From NCBI GenBank assembly GCA_943736015.1, contig OX031064.1, positions 59,193,861-59,257,860 of the forward strand: 64,000 nucleotides of DNA, written 5' to 3'. Numbering within the stretch: the stretch's first letter is position 1; every line of letters begins with the position of its first letter. The translations under genes were made by a program, and so were the position numbers. This document shows, one piece after another, positions 52,147-62,936 of this stretch. Below the pieces are notes generated by a model. It worked only from the letters and a program-made list of their open reading frames with translations, did no database searches and had not been told where the DNA came from. Origin of the DNA: Tridacna crocea. Its lineage: Eukaryota; Mollusca; Bivalvia; Cardiida; Cardiidae.

Positions 52147-53595
52147 ACATGGAGCTCCGTATATACTTATCGCTTCTTCTGAATAATTCGAGTGATGTAT
52201 CCCCAACTGAATTTATGCTGGCCAAACCAAATCTAATTTTGTATAATTCAATGATCATGAACTCTGTCAGATAAGAATCGTATATTCCTCTTGTTTCACT
52301 CAATGCAAGTTTTCCCCAAAACAGTGTAGACAGAGGAGAAGTCTATAATTCGGATGATTCCTGTATATGCTTTACACCGCTCTTATTTACAGATAGATGG
52401 TATCTCTGTCCATCCAACACTCCTTGACAAGAAAATGTGGTTTTGTGTGTTCAGGGGTTGTACTTTATTGGTGATTGACCAAACCGGATACAATTGTCTG
52501 ACAATAGAAATAGGCATTTGGGGAACATGATATAGGTTCTGACCCCACCATAACAGATATTTGCGGATTCGCGGTGTCCGTTTCCATGTTTTTTTTGTTT
52601 GTTTTGCAACAGTTTTCTGAAGCACAAAATCTAATGTAGTAATAAAGTGCCGTCTTAAATTAGCCTGCGCACACTGCGTAGGTTAATCCAAGACGACACT
52701 TTACGAAAATGCCCAAATGGCCTCTCGTAAGCCATGTAATGACTTGCTTGGTTTGAGGGATCACAGAGATGCCTCAAACCATTCCCTTTCCCAGGGCATG
52801 TCGCATTTAATGCAAATGAATATTTTTTATAATCAAAGAGTTCAGAGCGCTGAAGTGGCATTTGTCGAGGAAGCCGTTGTGTGGAGTTATTAATTTGAAA
52901 AAAAGTAGAGAAATACTATTCAAATATTTGCTTAAACATCAACCAACTAAGCAAACGAATACCTTTTTGGTTGAAGGGAGAGTAATCTTGTTAGGATTAT
53001 TTGTGTATTTGTGGTATCCCTTTGATCATTAGGAAGAGTCAGGATAAACGTCCCTTGACAGTACAATACATGACGGATAGAGAGATAAACTATGTGAATA
53101 TATCTAATGAAATTAATTTTGTACCTGAAATCTACGGTTTTTAAATATCTTTGACCGTTAACATTTAATTCCAAACATTACAATCAGTTATTTCGATAAA
53201 TATTCATACCCCATCAAATGGTGTAGGGCGCAACCATAGGAAGAACAAGCCATGGGACGAAATGGATTTGGAACGAAAAAGCCCAGGACTAAGTGATCGG
53301 TAGACAAATTCTGTATCATTGCGCCAATAGAAGGGTATGAGAGAGAGAAGCTATTTTCAATCAAAAATTAGTATTTTCACAATTGATGGCCTCACCCAAT
53401 GTATTTTCACATTCCATTTCCAATAACATAATTATCTGAGTGCTTCCAAAAAACTAATTTGTCTTAGAACAATGAAATTTCATCGGGTTTATTTCCTTCG
53501 GCTTTGCACAAAATAGGATACGTGGTCTTCAAAATTTGTTACTGAACTCAGAGTGGCTATGTCTACGATAAATACCACAATAAAACTATTAGAAC
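52147..53595. other. Intergenic with one E-type palindrome
   Basis: At 52645-52710 'gtgccgtcttaaattagcct' and its inverse plus 'ttacgaaaatgcccaaatgg' form the right half of an E element. The rest shows no domain or repeat. Confidence 0.5.
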
Positions 53596-53837
53596 CGTTG
53601 TCTGTGCATACCATGTTCTTCGAAGATTAGACCTGTCTGATATGACGCATCACTCTCCCCGAAGGCCTGTTTTAGCACCGGATTTCTCTAAACTGCTTAC
53701 TATAGCTGAATGAATTGAACCAGGTCAGTAAACGTTTATTTTAGTATTGAGTTCAAAGTAACGATTGTCACGTAGAAAGGTAGTTCGGTTCTGTACCCAG
53801 AATGTTCAAATTAGATAGACGTGTATTTGTAGAATGG
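53596..53837 (-). repeat. LINE 5'-end module, solo copy with deletion
   Basis: From CGTTGTCTGTGC to 'gtgtatttgtagaatgg' it matches the reverse of 43434-43777 with about 100 bp lost internally and the first ~20 bp missing. Confidence 0.68.
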
Positions 53838-54263
53838 AAATAATGAATTAGAACAATACTGTTTATCTATTACCACGGCCACAAAATCTATAGTTATAAT
53901 GGTGATGCATTCTGTTATAGCAGTGTTAGCATCAAATATTCCACAAAAATTGTCTGTTATTAGGAATATATCTATGATAATTTTACAGCTGTAAACAAAT
54001 ATCAAATGTCTCGTAGCTAAGTGAAAAACTACATAAATATGACAAAGTATTCTTAATGCGTCTACTTGAGCAATTTATGGTGTGTGTGTGTGTGTGTTTA
54101 ACTTTTTTTTGTACTTTTTGAACTGTTTTAGGTTATCATCGTTTACATCAGTTATATTTGGGCTGTCTGTATTCCTTTTCTCATGTCCTACTGCCATTGC
54201 CAGACTCAAGCAGGTCTTCTACAACCAAGCCGACTGCTGCTTTCCCAAAGAGGCAGAATCATT
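53838..54263. other. Intergenic, nothing recognised
   Basis: (TG)n of ~18 bp at 54079-54096; no coding domain. Confidence 0.4.
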
Positions 54264-54491
54264 TTAACCCTTAACCAAACAATCCCAGTTTTTACGATCC
54301 AGAGGAAAAAGACTTCTGAAAACATTGTGGGAAAAGGAGAAAATGCTGGTAACAAGCATTTTCTCCTTTATCTCACAATTAATCTACTCCTGTAGACTCA
54401 AGTTTCAGTTTTTGTGTCACATTTATTTTGTCGTCTGCAGATACTTTCAATTCGGACAAGTCTAAAATTTTGTCGTTTGGTAAAGATTTAA
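54264..54491 (-). mobile_element. Family A MITE, complete
   Basis: TTAA 54264-54267 and 54488-54491; the right stem arm is damaged ('cctttatctcacaattaatc'). Confidence 0.85.
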
Positions 54492-54542
54492 GCGGTGCTA
54501 AAAGGAATAGAAACTCTCAAAAAGACTTGTACGAAGCACTGG

Positions 54543-54772
54543 TTAATGCATTACAACACAATCCCTACTTTTTGACGCCCCTAAGAAAGTAGCCTTTTGA
54601 AAACACTGAAGGAAAAGGAGAAAATGCTGGTGACCAGCATTTTCTCCTTTTCCCACAGTGTTTTCTACATTTCCCAGAACAAATTTCAATTTTTCAGTCA
54701 CCTTTATTTTGTCGTCTGCAAATGCTTTGAATTTGAACCAGTCTAAAATTTTATCGGGTAGTAAAGAGTTAA
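54543..54772 (-). mobile_element. Family A MITE, complete
   Basis: TTAA 54543-54546 and 54769-54772; good hairpin with a GGTGACC loop. Confidence 0.88.
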
Positions 54773-55083
54773 GAGAGTCTAGAAATCATGGGTAAACACA
54801 CTCGTCGCTGCGATATACTTAAAATAACTGTGGACACAGAAGACACTAAACAAAATTATCAGAAAATGAATCCAGTATCAAAAGGGTTTTCATGATAAAA
54901 CAGACGCGGAAGTGAGTTGGAGTAAACATTTATATTAAAATAACAATAAAGTTTCAATTAAAGTGCCACTGGCTGTATTACTTGATCAACAAATCTTGTC
55001 GAGGTTACGTACTTGATGTTTTTTACAATAAGTTCTGCAAGAAATCTCGGTGAAGCGTGAAAAACAACACGTGGTTCCTTACA
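54773..55083. other. Intergenic, nothing recognised
   Basis: No match seen. Confidence 0.35.
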
Positions 55084-55591
55084 CCCCCGTCACACCAAAC
55101 TCGTTCTCATTCCGTTCCGAAAATATTTGCCAAATGGATTTAAACGGTGTTCAGACGGAGTTGACGTATTAGCAACATCCTATGATCTGGTTTCGAACTA
55201 AATGGACGGTGTGGGACGGGAAGGGTGCTTCAGGACTTTGAGCCTGCTCAGAATTTCTTGCAGTCCATCCCGTCCTGTATCTAAACGGATTGACAAGGAA
55301 CTTAAAACGAGATGGACGTACTACAAACGGAACTGCTTATTAAAGACGCTCTGCAGTAGGACATCAAATTTGGAGTGCGTTTACATATTACCGACTGAAA
55401 TTACACGTCCTATCCCGACCGCAGCCCGTTATACAGTTTTGTTGACCTTGGTAAGACTTTTTAAGAACATGTGGGTTTGGTGAGACAGAGGCTTCATGCA
55501 TTATATAAGGCCAAAATTACACGTTCTGTCCCGACCGCAACTCGTTTTCCAATCTTGTCAGGCGAGAGGTTCTAGGTTGGCGTGACGGGGG
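55084..55591. mobile_element. CCCCCGTCAC-TIR element (508 bp)
   Basis: The ends are CCCCCGTCACACCAAAC and, inverted, CCCCCGTCACGCCAACCT. The flanks CCTTACA and CTTTACA differ at one base and may be a 7-8-bp duplication. Internal sequence holds two 'ccgaccgcarcycgtt' segments (55417, 55532). No transposase frame. Confidence 0.75.
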
Positions 55592-55635
55592 CTTTACAAA
55601 GTCTCCCTCTTTATATGTGTACGCTGGATTGCCAG

Positions 55636-55770
55636 GCGTAGAAATGCTGAATTTTGATATTGTAACAGTTCTTATAGTTTCTCAGCATTTTCTTCTTTTC
55701 CCTCAATGTTTTCTACGCGCTAGTTCCTGAGTCTCGTTTAAAGACGGGATTGTTTGGTGTTCAAAGGGTT
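55636..55770 (+). repeat. Family A right half, degenerate
   Basis: 'cagcattttcttcttttccc' and 'gacgggattgtttggtgttc' identify it. Confidence 0.55.
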
Positions 55771-56036
55771 ATAGAAACACTGTAGTTTAAATAATTATCC
55801 AATAAGGACAAGAAAATGTGACAAATCCGAGAAACGTCGGAATAATTTTGAATGTTTAACAGACATTGTTTCCCGGTCAAATAATAGAAGAGTACATGAT
55901 TTAAATGACAGATCAACGAAGGGAGTCAATTGTAAATCACGATCTCACAGAAATGCAAGGTTTGTTCTCAGCAACAATCATATTCCCAAGTCAACGATAA
56001 TAACTTCTTACACGACTAAAATAACGGTATACTCAG
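55771..56036. other. Intergenic, nothing recognised
   Basis: No match seen. Confidence 0.35.
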
Positions 56037-56265
56037 TTAACCCTTTACTCCGAAGATACTCATTTCTACGCATTACTTGTAGGAGCCTTGTGAAAACATT
56101 GTGGCAAAAGGTGAAATTGCTCGTGACGAGCAATTTCACCTTTTGTCACAATGTTTTCTATGCTATCAAAAGGTGTCATATACACATAAGAAACTGCTTC
56201 ATCCTTGCTGTTATTTAGGGTCAATTAGAGATACCATGGAAATGCCACATGGGGTAAAGGGTTAA
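56037..56265 (-). mobile_element. Family B MITE, complete (229 bp)
   Basis: TTAA 56037-56040 and 56262-56265; perfect stem AAAAGGTGAAATTGCTCGTG with its inverse. Confidence 0.9.
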
Positions 56266-56749
56266 AAAAGTGTGTACTTTATTTTCTTTTATTTCTCGTC
56301 GCATGTGATACTGAACACCAACAAATTTGGTATCATACTTTAGTTCAGACTTTGTAGAAAATGCCAGGATCATCAGATTTTGACTAACAGAAAGTTTAAG
56401 TTAGGTTTTTTGCAGTTTAAATGAAGGTGGTACTAATATCAATGTTGCAAAAATACTCAAAGACTACAGTAACATTAAAGTTAGGTTTTTCTTAAAGTTC
56501 TTGTAATTTTTGAATTATTATCTTGTATGATCACCTCTGCTGTCGATACAGGCAATTATTCAACGTCGCATAGACCTTATATAACCCTAAAATCATTGCA
56601 CCAGGAAACTTATTCCATTCCTGATTGAGAGCAGTGGCCAAAGCTCAACTTTAATGTTACCTTAGTCTTTGAGTACTTTTGCAACTTTGATTTTAGTACC
56701 TTCTTCATTCGAACTGCAAAAACCTAAATTAAATTTGACCAAATTAAAC
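56266..56749. other. Intergenic, nothing recognised
   Basis: An imperfect duplicated phrase around 'aaagttaggtttttt' occurs at 56394 and 56476. Confidence 0.35.
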
Positions 56750-56834
56750 TTTTTTTTTTCATTAAATTTGTTGCCTGCAAAAGCTTTCAGTTTGGACAAG
56801 TCTAATCCTTTTTGTTTTTCGTTTGGTACAGGTA
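56750..56834 (-). repeat. Family A end fragment
   Basis: 'ttgcctgcaaaagctttcag' and 'ggacaagtctaatcc' up to 'cgtttggtacagg'. Confidence 0.5.
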
Positions 56835-56837
56835 AGT

Positions 56838-57200
56838 AAGGTATTTTTAGATTTCGCGCCAAAAAAAAAGCATTGTGGGAATGTAAAATGACAGGCACGT
56901 GACTAATGACGCTTAAATTCCATAACATAACAAACATGTAATTATTTTCCATAATTCATTCTTCGGACGCTATGTTTGAAGCGTCATTTGTGTATTTCCG
57001 GTATGTAAATGAGCAAGTTGCTCATCTAAAAATAGACTGTGGTTCTCGTCGGTGTCGACCTGTGCCGTAGTAAATCTCTAATTTCTCTTGTTGTCGGATC
57101 GTTTTCGACTACTGGGGTTTTATGAATGAAAATGAAAAGGTTCTGGGAGTATAAGGTTGATTTCTCTGTATTTTTGTATAATCTGAAGGGCCACCTTTAA
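56838..57200. repeat. Family F element, left-truncated
   Basis: It is collinear with the right ~two thirds of 23175-23740, from 'gtatttttagatttcgcgcc' to CCACCTTTAA. Confidence 0.75.
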
Positions 57201-57300
57201 AAGATAGACCGTATTGTGGCAAAAGAGAAAAAAAAGGCCGTTAACCACGATGATTTTTCTCTTTCGAAAGAACCTCTTCCAGAGGTGTTATAAAGGGTTA
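57197..57300. repeat. Family A-like remnant
   Basis: 'gtattgtggcaaaagagaaa' pairs with 'tttttctctttcg', and 'cctcttccagaggtgttata' with 'aagggtta' follow. Confidence 0.4.
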
Positions 57301-57593
57301 TGTATAGGTCCTTTGGGCTAAAAGGATAAAGTATAATTGACACGAGAGAGAAAAATACTCTTGTCACAATGGCATGAAGCGTATATAGTCAATCTTAGAT
57401 GGTTGACCAGTGTCGAATTATTTATGGAAATATGATGGTGGATATCACCGTACATAGCAGAGCGTTCGTGTTTTGAAGTGGGATTTAGCTGTTTCCCTCT
57501 ATTCTGATGTCGAAAGGTTTATTAAGACCTATTTCAGGCATAAATCATTCTAGATTTGCATAACAACTGTGGGGTGCCATTCCAATATTATGG
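57301..57593. other. Intergenic, nothing recognised
   Basis: No match seen. Confidence 0.3.
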
Positions 57594-57710
57594 CCTGCAA
57601 CACGCAAAAAGGGGCATTCGGGCGTAAATTTGCGTAAAGTGTAGACTCAGGTTAGACTGGTCAGTCAGCACAGGCTAATCCAAGACGATACTTTACGACT
57701 AAATTATTAG
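57594..57710. repeat. Family E left half
   Basis: CCTGCAACACGCAAAAAGGG and one mutated palindrome ('gactggtcagtcagcacagg'). It stops at 'gacgatactttacgactaaa', where the large palindrome starts. Confidence 0.65.
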
Positions 57711-57853
57711 TTGTACGGTCAGGTGACAGGGGACTTGGAAACTTGTTGACGGCTTTGGTTAATCATGTCGCCCCGAGCCGAAGGCGAGGCGGCGACATGA
57801 TTTCACCACAGCCGTGAACAAGTTTCCAAGTCCCCTGCCATCCGACCGTACAA
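57711..57853. repeat. 143-bp palindrome
   Basis: Arms of ~60 bp: TTGTACGGTCAGGTGACAGG... and its inverse ending ACCGTACAA. The apex is a smaller GCC-GAA-GGC hairpin (57774-57789). Mismatches are few. It could form a cruciform or a long hairpin RNA. Confidence 0.85.
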
Positions 57854-57873
57854 CGAATTTATTATACGGGCGA

Positions 57874-57897
57874 AAGACCGCGCCGAAGGCGCGGTCT
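57874..57897. terminator. GC-rich perfect hairpin (role unknown)
   Basis: AGACCGCGCC-GAA-GGCGCGGTCT is a perfect 10-bp stem with a GAA loop. It stands out in AT-rich surroundings and shares the GCCGAAGGC apex with the preceding palindrome. It is placed here only for its shape; no terminator function is claimed. Confidence 0.3.
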
Positions 57898-59639
57898 GAA
57901 GACCGCCTATAGGTTACACGTACGAATAAAACTTCAAAACATCAAATTTCATAATTCAAATTACAAACCCCATAAGACTTTTTTCGGCCATTTTGAATTT
58001 TTGCTGATTTTTCGTCCACTGGTGGTGAGCTTCCGGTCATCAGACTGGACCTTATCAGAATTTCTTTACAAGAGCAAAGAACATTCATTTACTGACAAAT
58101 TTCGAGAACTCAGTCAGCATATGTTATGAATTTTTCTAATAACAAAATTAAACATAATTCACACAGATTTTGGGAAATATTTCAATAAACGCGTCTTTGG
58201 AGTATATTTCTTTTTTACGAAAAACAGGGGGAGGATAAATGACGTGTTCTATGTTACACGCACTGAGTTTGTAACCATACCGATAGACTGTATACATATG
58301 TACTTCAACTTCCTTGACAACCAGAAGGTGAATTCCACACAGTCAGACAAAATCCATAAGATTAAATTTAATTAATTATTTTAAGTTATCTATCTACAAG
58401 GTTTCTCTTTCGTTCGCATATCATTACAAAAATTCTGGGAAAAGAATAGGAATAGTGTTAGTTTCAATGACGTATGAACTACGCAGCGCTTAAAATGACG
58501 TCATCTTCTGATGTCGGCCTTGATCCCTTTCGTCCTCTTGCAGTTCGCCCTATTTCGTGTTCACTTTGGTTTCTAAAACACCTTTACGAACGTCTTGTCT
58601 TTTTCAACACTTTGTTCATGAGAATAATTTAAAAAAAAAAGTTCTTTAATGAAGAAAAAGAGTGCTTTAAATAGTGTTGATTTTGAGAAAGATGGCAAGA
58701 CCACAGATAGATCTATATATATGGGCACAACATAGATGTAGGGGGTTGGATAAAGATATTTTAGGAGATTTGAGATAGGAAGATTGCATTTTTATGGGGT
58801 TGATAAGGCCGTTTATTGGGGAAATGGATGGATGGGCGGATGATTCTAATATGAGAGAAGATTAATTGTATGGTGTTAAAGGCTGTCTTAAACATCACTC
58901 AGTTATTGTCAAGTGCCCTAATTCCGTGATTGTCCTTGAACAGGTAATTTTTGTTCACATATCATGAAGCACAATGTTTGATGACGTCATATGGTATTTC
59001 GGCTGGTAATGCTTACATATATTCGAATGTTTTATTGCTCTTAAATTTCAGCCAAATACCAAACAAATACATGTAAAAGTCAATTAATTGTTTTATCTAA
59101 AAGAAATTGACTTCATTTTTCTTATATCTAAATACACAGTAGTGTTCTTTCTCTCTTTCTCAAAAAACGCAAAGTACAACTTTCTACTGTAAAACTACCG
59201 AGCTAGCGGAATTAGGTCAAGCCATGTTTGCTTTAGAAGGCCGACGGCATGCTGTGTTATTTGTGCACATTGGCCATGGGAATTGTTATCGAAGTTAATC
59301 TTTGTTATGAAAGTATTCAGAAATAATTTATTCATGAACAGCCATGTAGGAAGCATTTCAAGATTGGGGAGTGGAGGGGGGGGGGCGGGCTAACTTTGAA
59401 ATACTGAGATTTTTTGCGTGCTTGTTGCATTGCAGTAAAAAGTAATATTTTAGTTAACTATGATTTTCAAAATTATGGGGGGGGGGGCTGAGCCCCGCCC
59501 CCCAACCCCTCCTGTTCCTACGGGCCTGATGAAAGGAAGTAATTTCTAGCTCATGTTCTTTTTTAAGTTTTTAATTCCATTATGTTGTTTCCTTGTCATT
59601 ATGGAATACGGACACTTGAGGCTATATTGGGGCGGCCAG
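57898..59639. other. Intergenic, nothing recognised
   Basis: No long ORF or family match in 1.7 kb. G-tracts at 59376-59389 and a self-complementary 'gggggctgagccccgccccc' at 59481-59504 are the only landmarks. Confidence 0.4.
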
Positions 59640-59850
59640 TGTACCCATCTATGCTGTCATAGTGTTTCTTTGACAAGTACTCAAAATATTCTTTCAAAGC
59701 CACCGGTTTTGAAACAATTGTTAGCACTGAGAGAGGAATGAATCTTGTCACGGTGAATATCATCAATCCACAGGAAAAGAATTGCTGGCCCCCCCCCCCC
59801 CTTCTCAAGTCCTGTACACTAAGTATGTACTAACTGAGCTACCAAGAGAA
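59640..59850 (-). repeat. tRNA-derived SINE, second family
   Basis: The minus-strand head 'cttggtagctcagttagtac' (A box) precedes a damaged B-box region with a C13 tract (59789-59801 on the plus strand). The body matches 49415-49566 ('gagaggaatgaatcttgtca'). Confidence 0.6.
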
Positions 59851-60201
59851 GAAGAAGGGATAGATAGATGAGTATAAAGATATATAGATGGATAAGAAGG
59901 TTTTTAAAAAGTATTGGTATCAATATATGCAGCTTACTAAATCTAAGAAATAATCCAATTTGTCAAAATTATGTTGATCTAGATCTACTCCGAGTTTAGA
60001 TCGCACTGAAGTTATTCAGAAGTATTACAAGCAAAATCATTATAAACACTCTTATAATTAGTAAGCAGAGCTAGAGAAAGAAAATGTATACACATAAACA
60101 TATTCTTACACTATCAGAAGTGCAATGGGGGCTGATGTTGAATGTACATCCTGGACCTCGCTTGAAGGAGTCATGTAGCCTACACATACAGGTCCTCACT
60201 C
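59851..60201. other. Intergenic, nothing recognised
   Basis: Short GATA-like runs at 59859-59893; no gene seen. Confidence 0.35.
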
Positions 60202-60213
60202 TCTGAGCAGGTC

Positions 60214-60487
60214 GCCCTGCACGGTGAGTGTGGTTAGCATATCTGACTCATGACCTGGTGGTTGCAAATTCAAAACCTGGTTGAGGCGGACTTTCTTTCC
60301 GGCGTTTTTTCGCCTCTCACCTCAGTTGAAGAATGTGAGAAAAGTAGTCAGTGGCTTTTGAAAGAAAGCTGTGTTAGTACTGGTGTGAGAAAGCTAGGAA
60401 ACACATATGCGTCACCGACCCCGTCACCACCATGATATGACTGTAGCTGTTAAAGTGCGTTAAACCCCAATACAACCAACCAACCAA
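60214..60487 (+). mobile_element. tRNA-derived SINE with 12-bp TSD
   Basis: Direct repeats TCTGAGCAGGTC (60202-60213) and TCTGAGCTGGTC (60488-60499) differ at one base. The head has 'gtgtggttagcatatctgac' and a mutated B box; the body is collinear with 38391-38659; the tail is 'caaccaaccaaccaa'. Confidence 0.85.
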
Positions 60488-60508
60488 TCTGAGCTGGTCA
60501 GGATGACC

Positions 60509-60791
60509 AGTGAGCAAAGCTCAGTTGGTTGAGTGCAGCAGTCGTGAAGGTGATATTTTGGTTCAATATTGAGGGTGAGGCTTGATTCCCACAGCTGTCA
60601 TCTAAAATCACTGATATTCTTTTGGATGAAACTGAGGTACTCTGCGATGTTGCTATACACTAAGCACGATACAGAACCAGGTATAACTTAGGAAGGGTTC
60701 GTCCTGTATCTGCACCGTCCACCATACCAATACAAAAAGCCTTTGGCATGGGGGTAGTGCACGATATAAAATGCAAATTGAATCAATCAAA
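60509..60791 (+). repeat. tRNA-derived SINE, third family
   Basis: GCTCAGTTGGTTGAGTGC fits an A box and GGCTTGATTCCC a B box. The body includes 'gaaggctttcgtcctgtatc'-like sequence and the tail ends 'aaattgaatcaatcaaatgg'. No clear TSD. Confidence 0.65.
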
Positions 60792-60859
60792 TGGTAAGGG
60801 GTGAGAAGGCCATAAAAGTACAAGTATTTGTATGTTCATTCCGCCACTTACAAGATTAC

Positions 60860-61050
60860 TTCAGTTATTTACAAGCCATTGCACCTATCAATGCTTTCCT
60901 AGTGTGCCTTTAATCAGGATTACACTAACTTCTTTCCAGCCCAGTGGCTGCTTTCCCACTCTACATTTACCCTATGACAGGTCGCAATGATTATCATTGG
61001 TTCTTGGAAAAAAAACTAGTCCAGCTGGGATTAGCGACTCCTGATAATTT
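60860..61050 (-). repeat. Possible SINE, second family, decayed
   Basis: 'acttctttccagcccagtgg' and 'ttagtccagctgggattagc'-like order resemble the 49.4-kb copy. The boxes are not convincing. Confidence 0.35.
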
Positions 61051-61074
61051 GGGACCAAATTAATTCTTCACTAG

Positions 61075-61230
61075 TTAACTCTTTATCACACAATCCAGAG
61101 TTCAAACTGCACTGAAGGAGAAGGATTCTGAGTATATTGCGGGAAAAGGATAAAATACCAGGAAAATGTTACCATGTTGAGGACTTTTGTTATATTTATA
61201 TCACTTTCGAATTTGTTGTCTGCAGATAAA
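61075..61230 (-). repeat. Family A MITE, diverged and truncated
   Basis: TTAACTCTTTATCACACAAT starts it; 'gcgggaaaaggataaaatac' is the left arm; the right arm is deleted; 'ttgttgtctgcagataaaat' remains. Confidence 0.6.
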
Positions 61231-61882
61231 ATGTGTTGGGGAGGGTCAAACGAGTATATCAGCACTGTACCAATTGCGTTTTCATATGTCTGAGGAAAAA
61301 ATTCTCTTTCGCCCGTTTCTAGGCTTTGCCTAATTTCATATTACTGCAAAGTTTTACCTTTTCAAAGCGCGTTAAGCGAAATTTTCCTGTTTTAAAACCT
61401 AACGAATCGGATATGTTAACGAATTAGAAATTCCCTTCTGAGTGCCCAAATTCAATAAAAACTGACGTCACTGGAAATTGACGTCACCAAAACGTGCAGT
61501 TTGGTGCATAAATGTGCAGTCTGATGATCGATCGACGCCGCCATTTTGGACGTTGTGTTGCACATGTTGTGATTTTTAAGGGGCACTCTAAAAGGAAAAC
61601 GGACAAAAATCCATTTCCTCGCTGGGAATCAAACTTAGGACCTTCGGATCGACAGTATTATCATGCAGCACCAACACATTGCAGTCACTTTACAATGCAT
61701 AACACGGTAAATTCCGCTTTATTGAACAAGAACAAAATCCGGCCCGCTATGCTAATTGCATTCGCCTCTCTATGGAGAATTAGATTTGTTAAGTCGGTGT
61801 TACGTTTCCGACTACAAATCAAGGAGAGACAATAGGGTTTGAATGAATGACGTTCCATAAACTCTCCGACACTGAAGGTATA
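61231..61882. other. Intergenic with a tRNA-like patch
   Basis: At 61618-61690 the minus strand has 'gtttgattcccagcgagg' (B-box-like) but no good A box. A 107-codon frame at 61512-61835 covers this patch and is not considered a gene. Confidence 0.4.
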
Positions 61883-62142
61883 TGTGACCCGTCACGCGAA
61901 AACGGGACAGTCTGGGAATTCCGTACGTAGATAAGATGAAAACATAATCAAAGATATTGCAGGTTAAATTAAGTTGGTAGCTCAAAAATGATTGTATAAC
62001 AAGATAGAATGATCACTTTTCATGCAGAAAATATAAAAGCGAAAAATGTCAACCCTGGTCAGACTGCGCTATTCGCGCAGTCTGAACAGGGTTGACACTT
62101 TTCGCAGTGACCAGAAGGTCCCATTTTGCGTGACGGGTCACA
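61883..62142. mobile_element. GTGACCC-TIR element, short form (260 bp)
   Basis: TIR TGTGACCCGTCACGCGAAAA and its inverse. A strong palindrome near the right end (62048-62102) pairs TGTCAACCCTGGTCAGACTG with its inverse. Related to 3281-4010. Confidence 0.8.
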
Positions 62143-62397
62143 TGTCTTTTTACTTTTGGGATAGGAGCCGTTCCTCTTTAGATAGGAGCCATTCCTTTTT
62201 GCGTGACGGGTCACAGATATTTTTACTTTTGGGATAGAACCGTTCTTCCTTAGATAGGAACCATCCTTTTTGCGTGACGGGTCACATGACTTTTTACTTT
62301 TCGGATAGGAACCATTCATCTTGGGAAAGGAACCATCCCTTTTTTGCGTGACGGGTCATATTTACTTGTTTACTTTGCGATAAGAACCATTCCTCTT
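62143..62397. repeat. 72-bp tandem array built on the element's TIR
   Basis: Units 62143-62215, 62216-62286, 62287-62360 and a partial one. Each has 'ttttacttttgggatagga', 'accatcctttttgcgtgac' and ends GGGTCACA, i.e. each repeats the right TIR of the adjoining element. Confidence 0.88.
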
Positions 62398-62936
62398 CAA
62401 CTGCTGGATCGTGGCTTGGAAAGAGAGTTGATGGAAGTCAAGACATTCAGCCTACAATATAAAACCTTAGCACATTACAACTCAAACCCGATTTTCATAG
62501 GCTCTTAGAGCCTTTGAAATCTTTCTGTGCAAAGGAGAAAAGTCTTAGTAAGATCAGACAGCACGGTCTGTGCAGCCTGGTCTTGATCTACAATAGCCGT
62601 CAAGTCAGTTACAGCCGTGAAAGGAATTTAAAAATGAACCATTATATTCCATCCCTATGTAAGTCCTAATTGTCCATTTGATGGACAACCTTGACATCCT
62701 TGCCCAAAGGCTTGCATGATGACAGACACTAATAGAGCTGGAGAATGGTGTCTGATTATTGTCAACGTCGTGTTTGGTTTGTTGTTGTTGTTGTAAAGTG
62801 TCTATATTAACCTTTACTGGCTGAGGACGGTGAAACATTTTTTTAGCACTTGTGATTTTTTCCCAAGTACCTTCTGATATAATGAATAGAATAACTCCTT
62901 TCTTCTTGTCTAAATTATATTAGATTGATATACTGT
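62398..62936. other. Intergenic with a C-core remnant
   Basis: 'gtaagatcagacagcacggtctgtgcagcctggtcttgatc' (62547-62588, in two arms) is a family C core. (GTT)n-like 'tttgttgttgttgttg' at 62781. Confidence 0.45.

Noticed and set aside
61512..61835. 107-codon plus-strand frame
   Set aside because: It overlaps a tRNA-like patch and shows no domain or codon signal.
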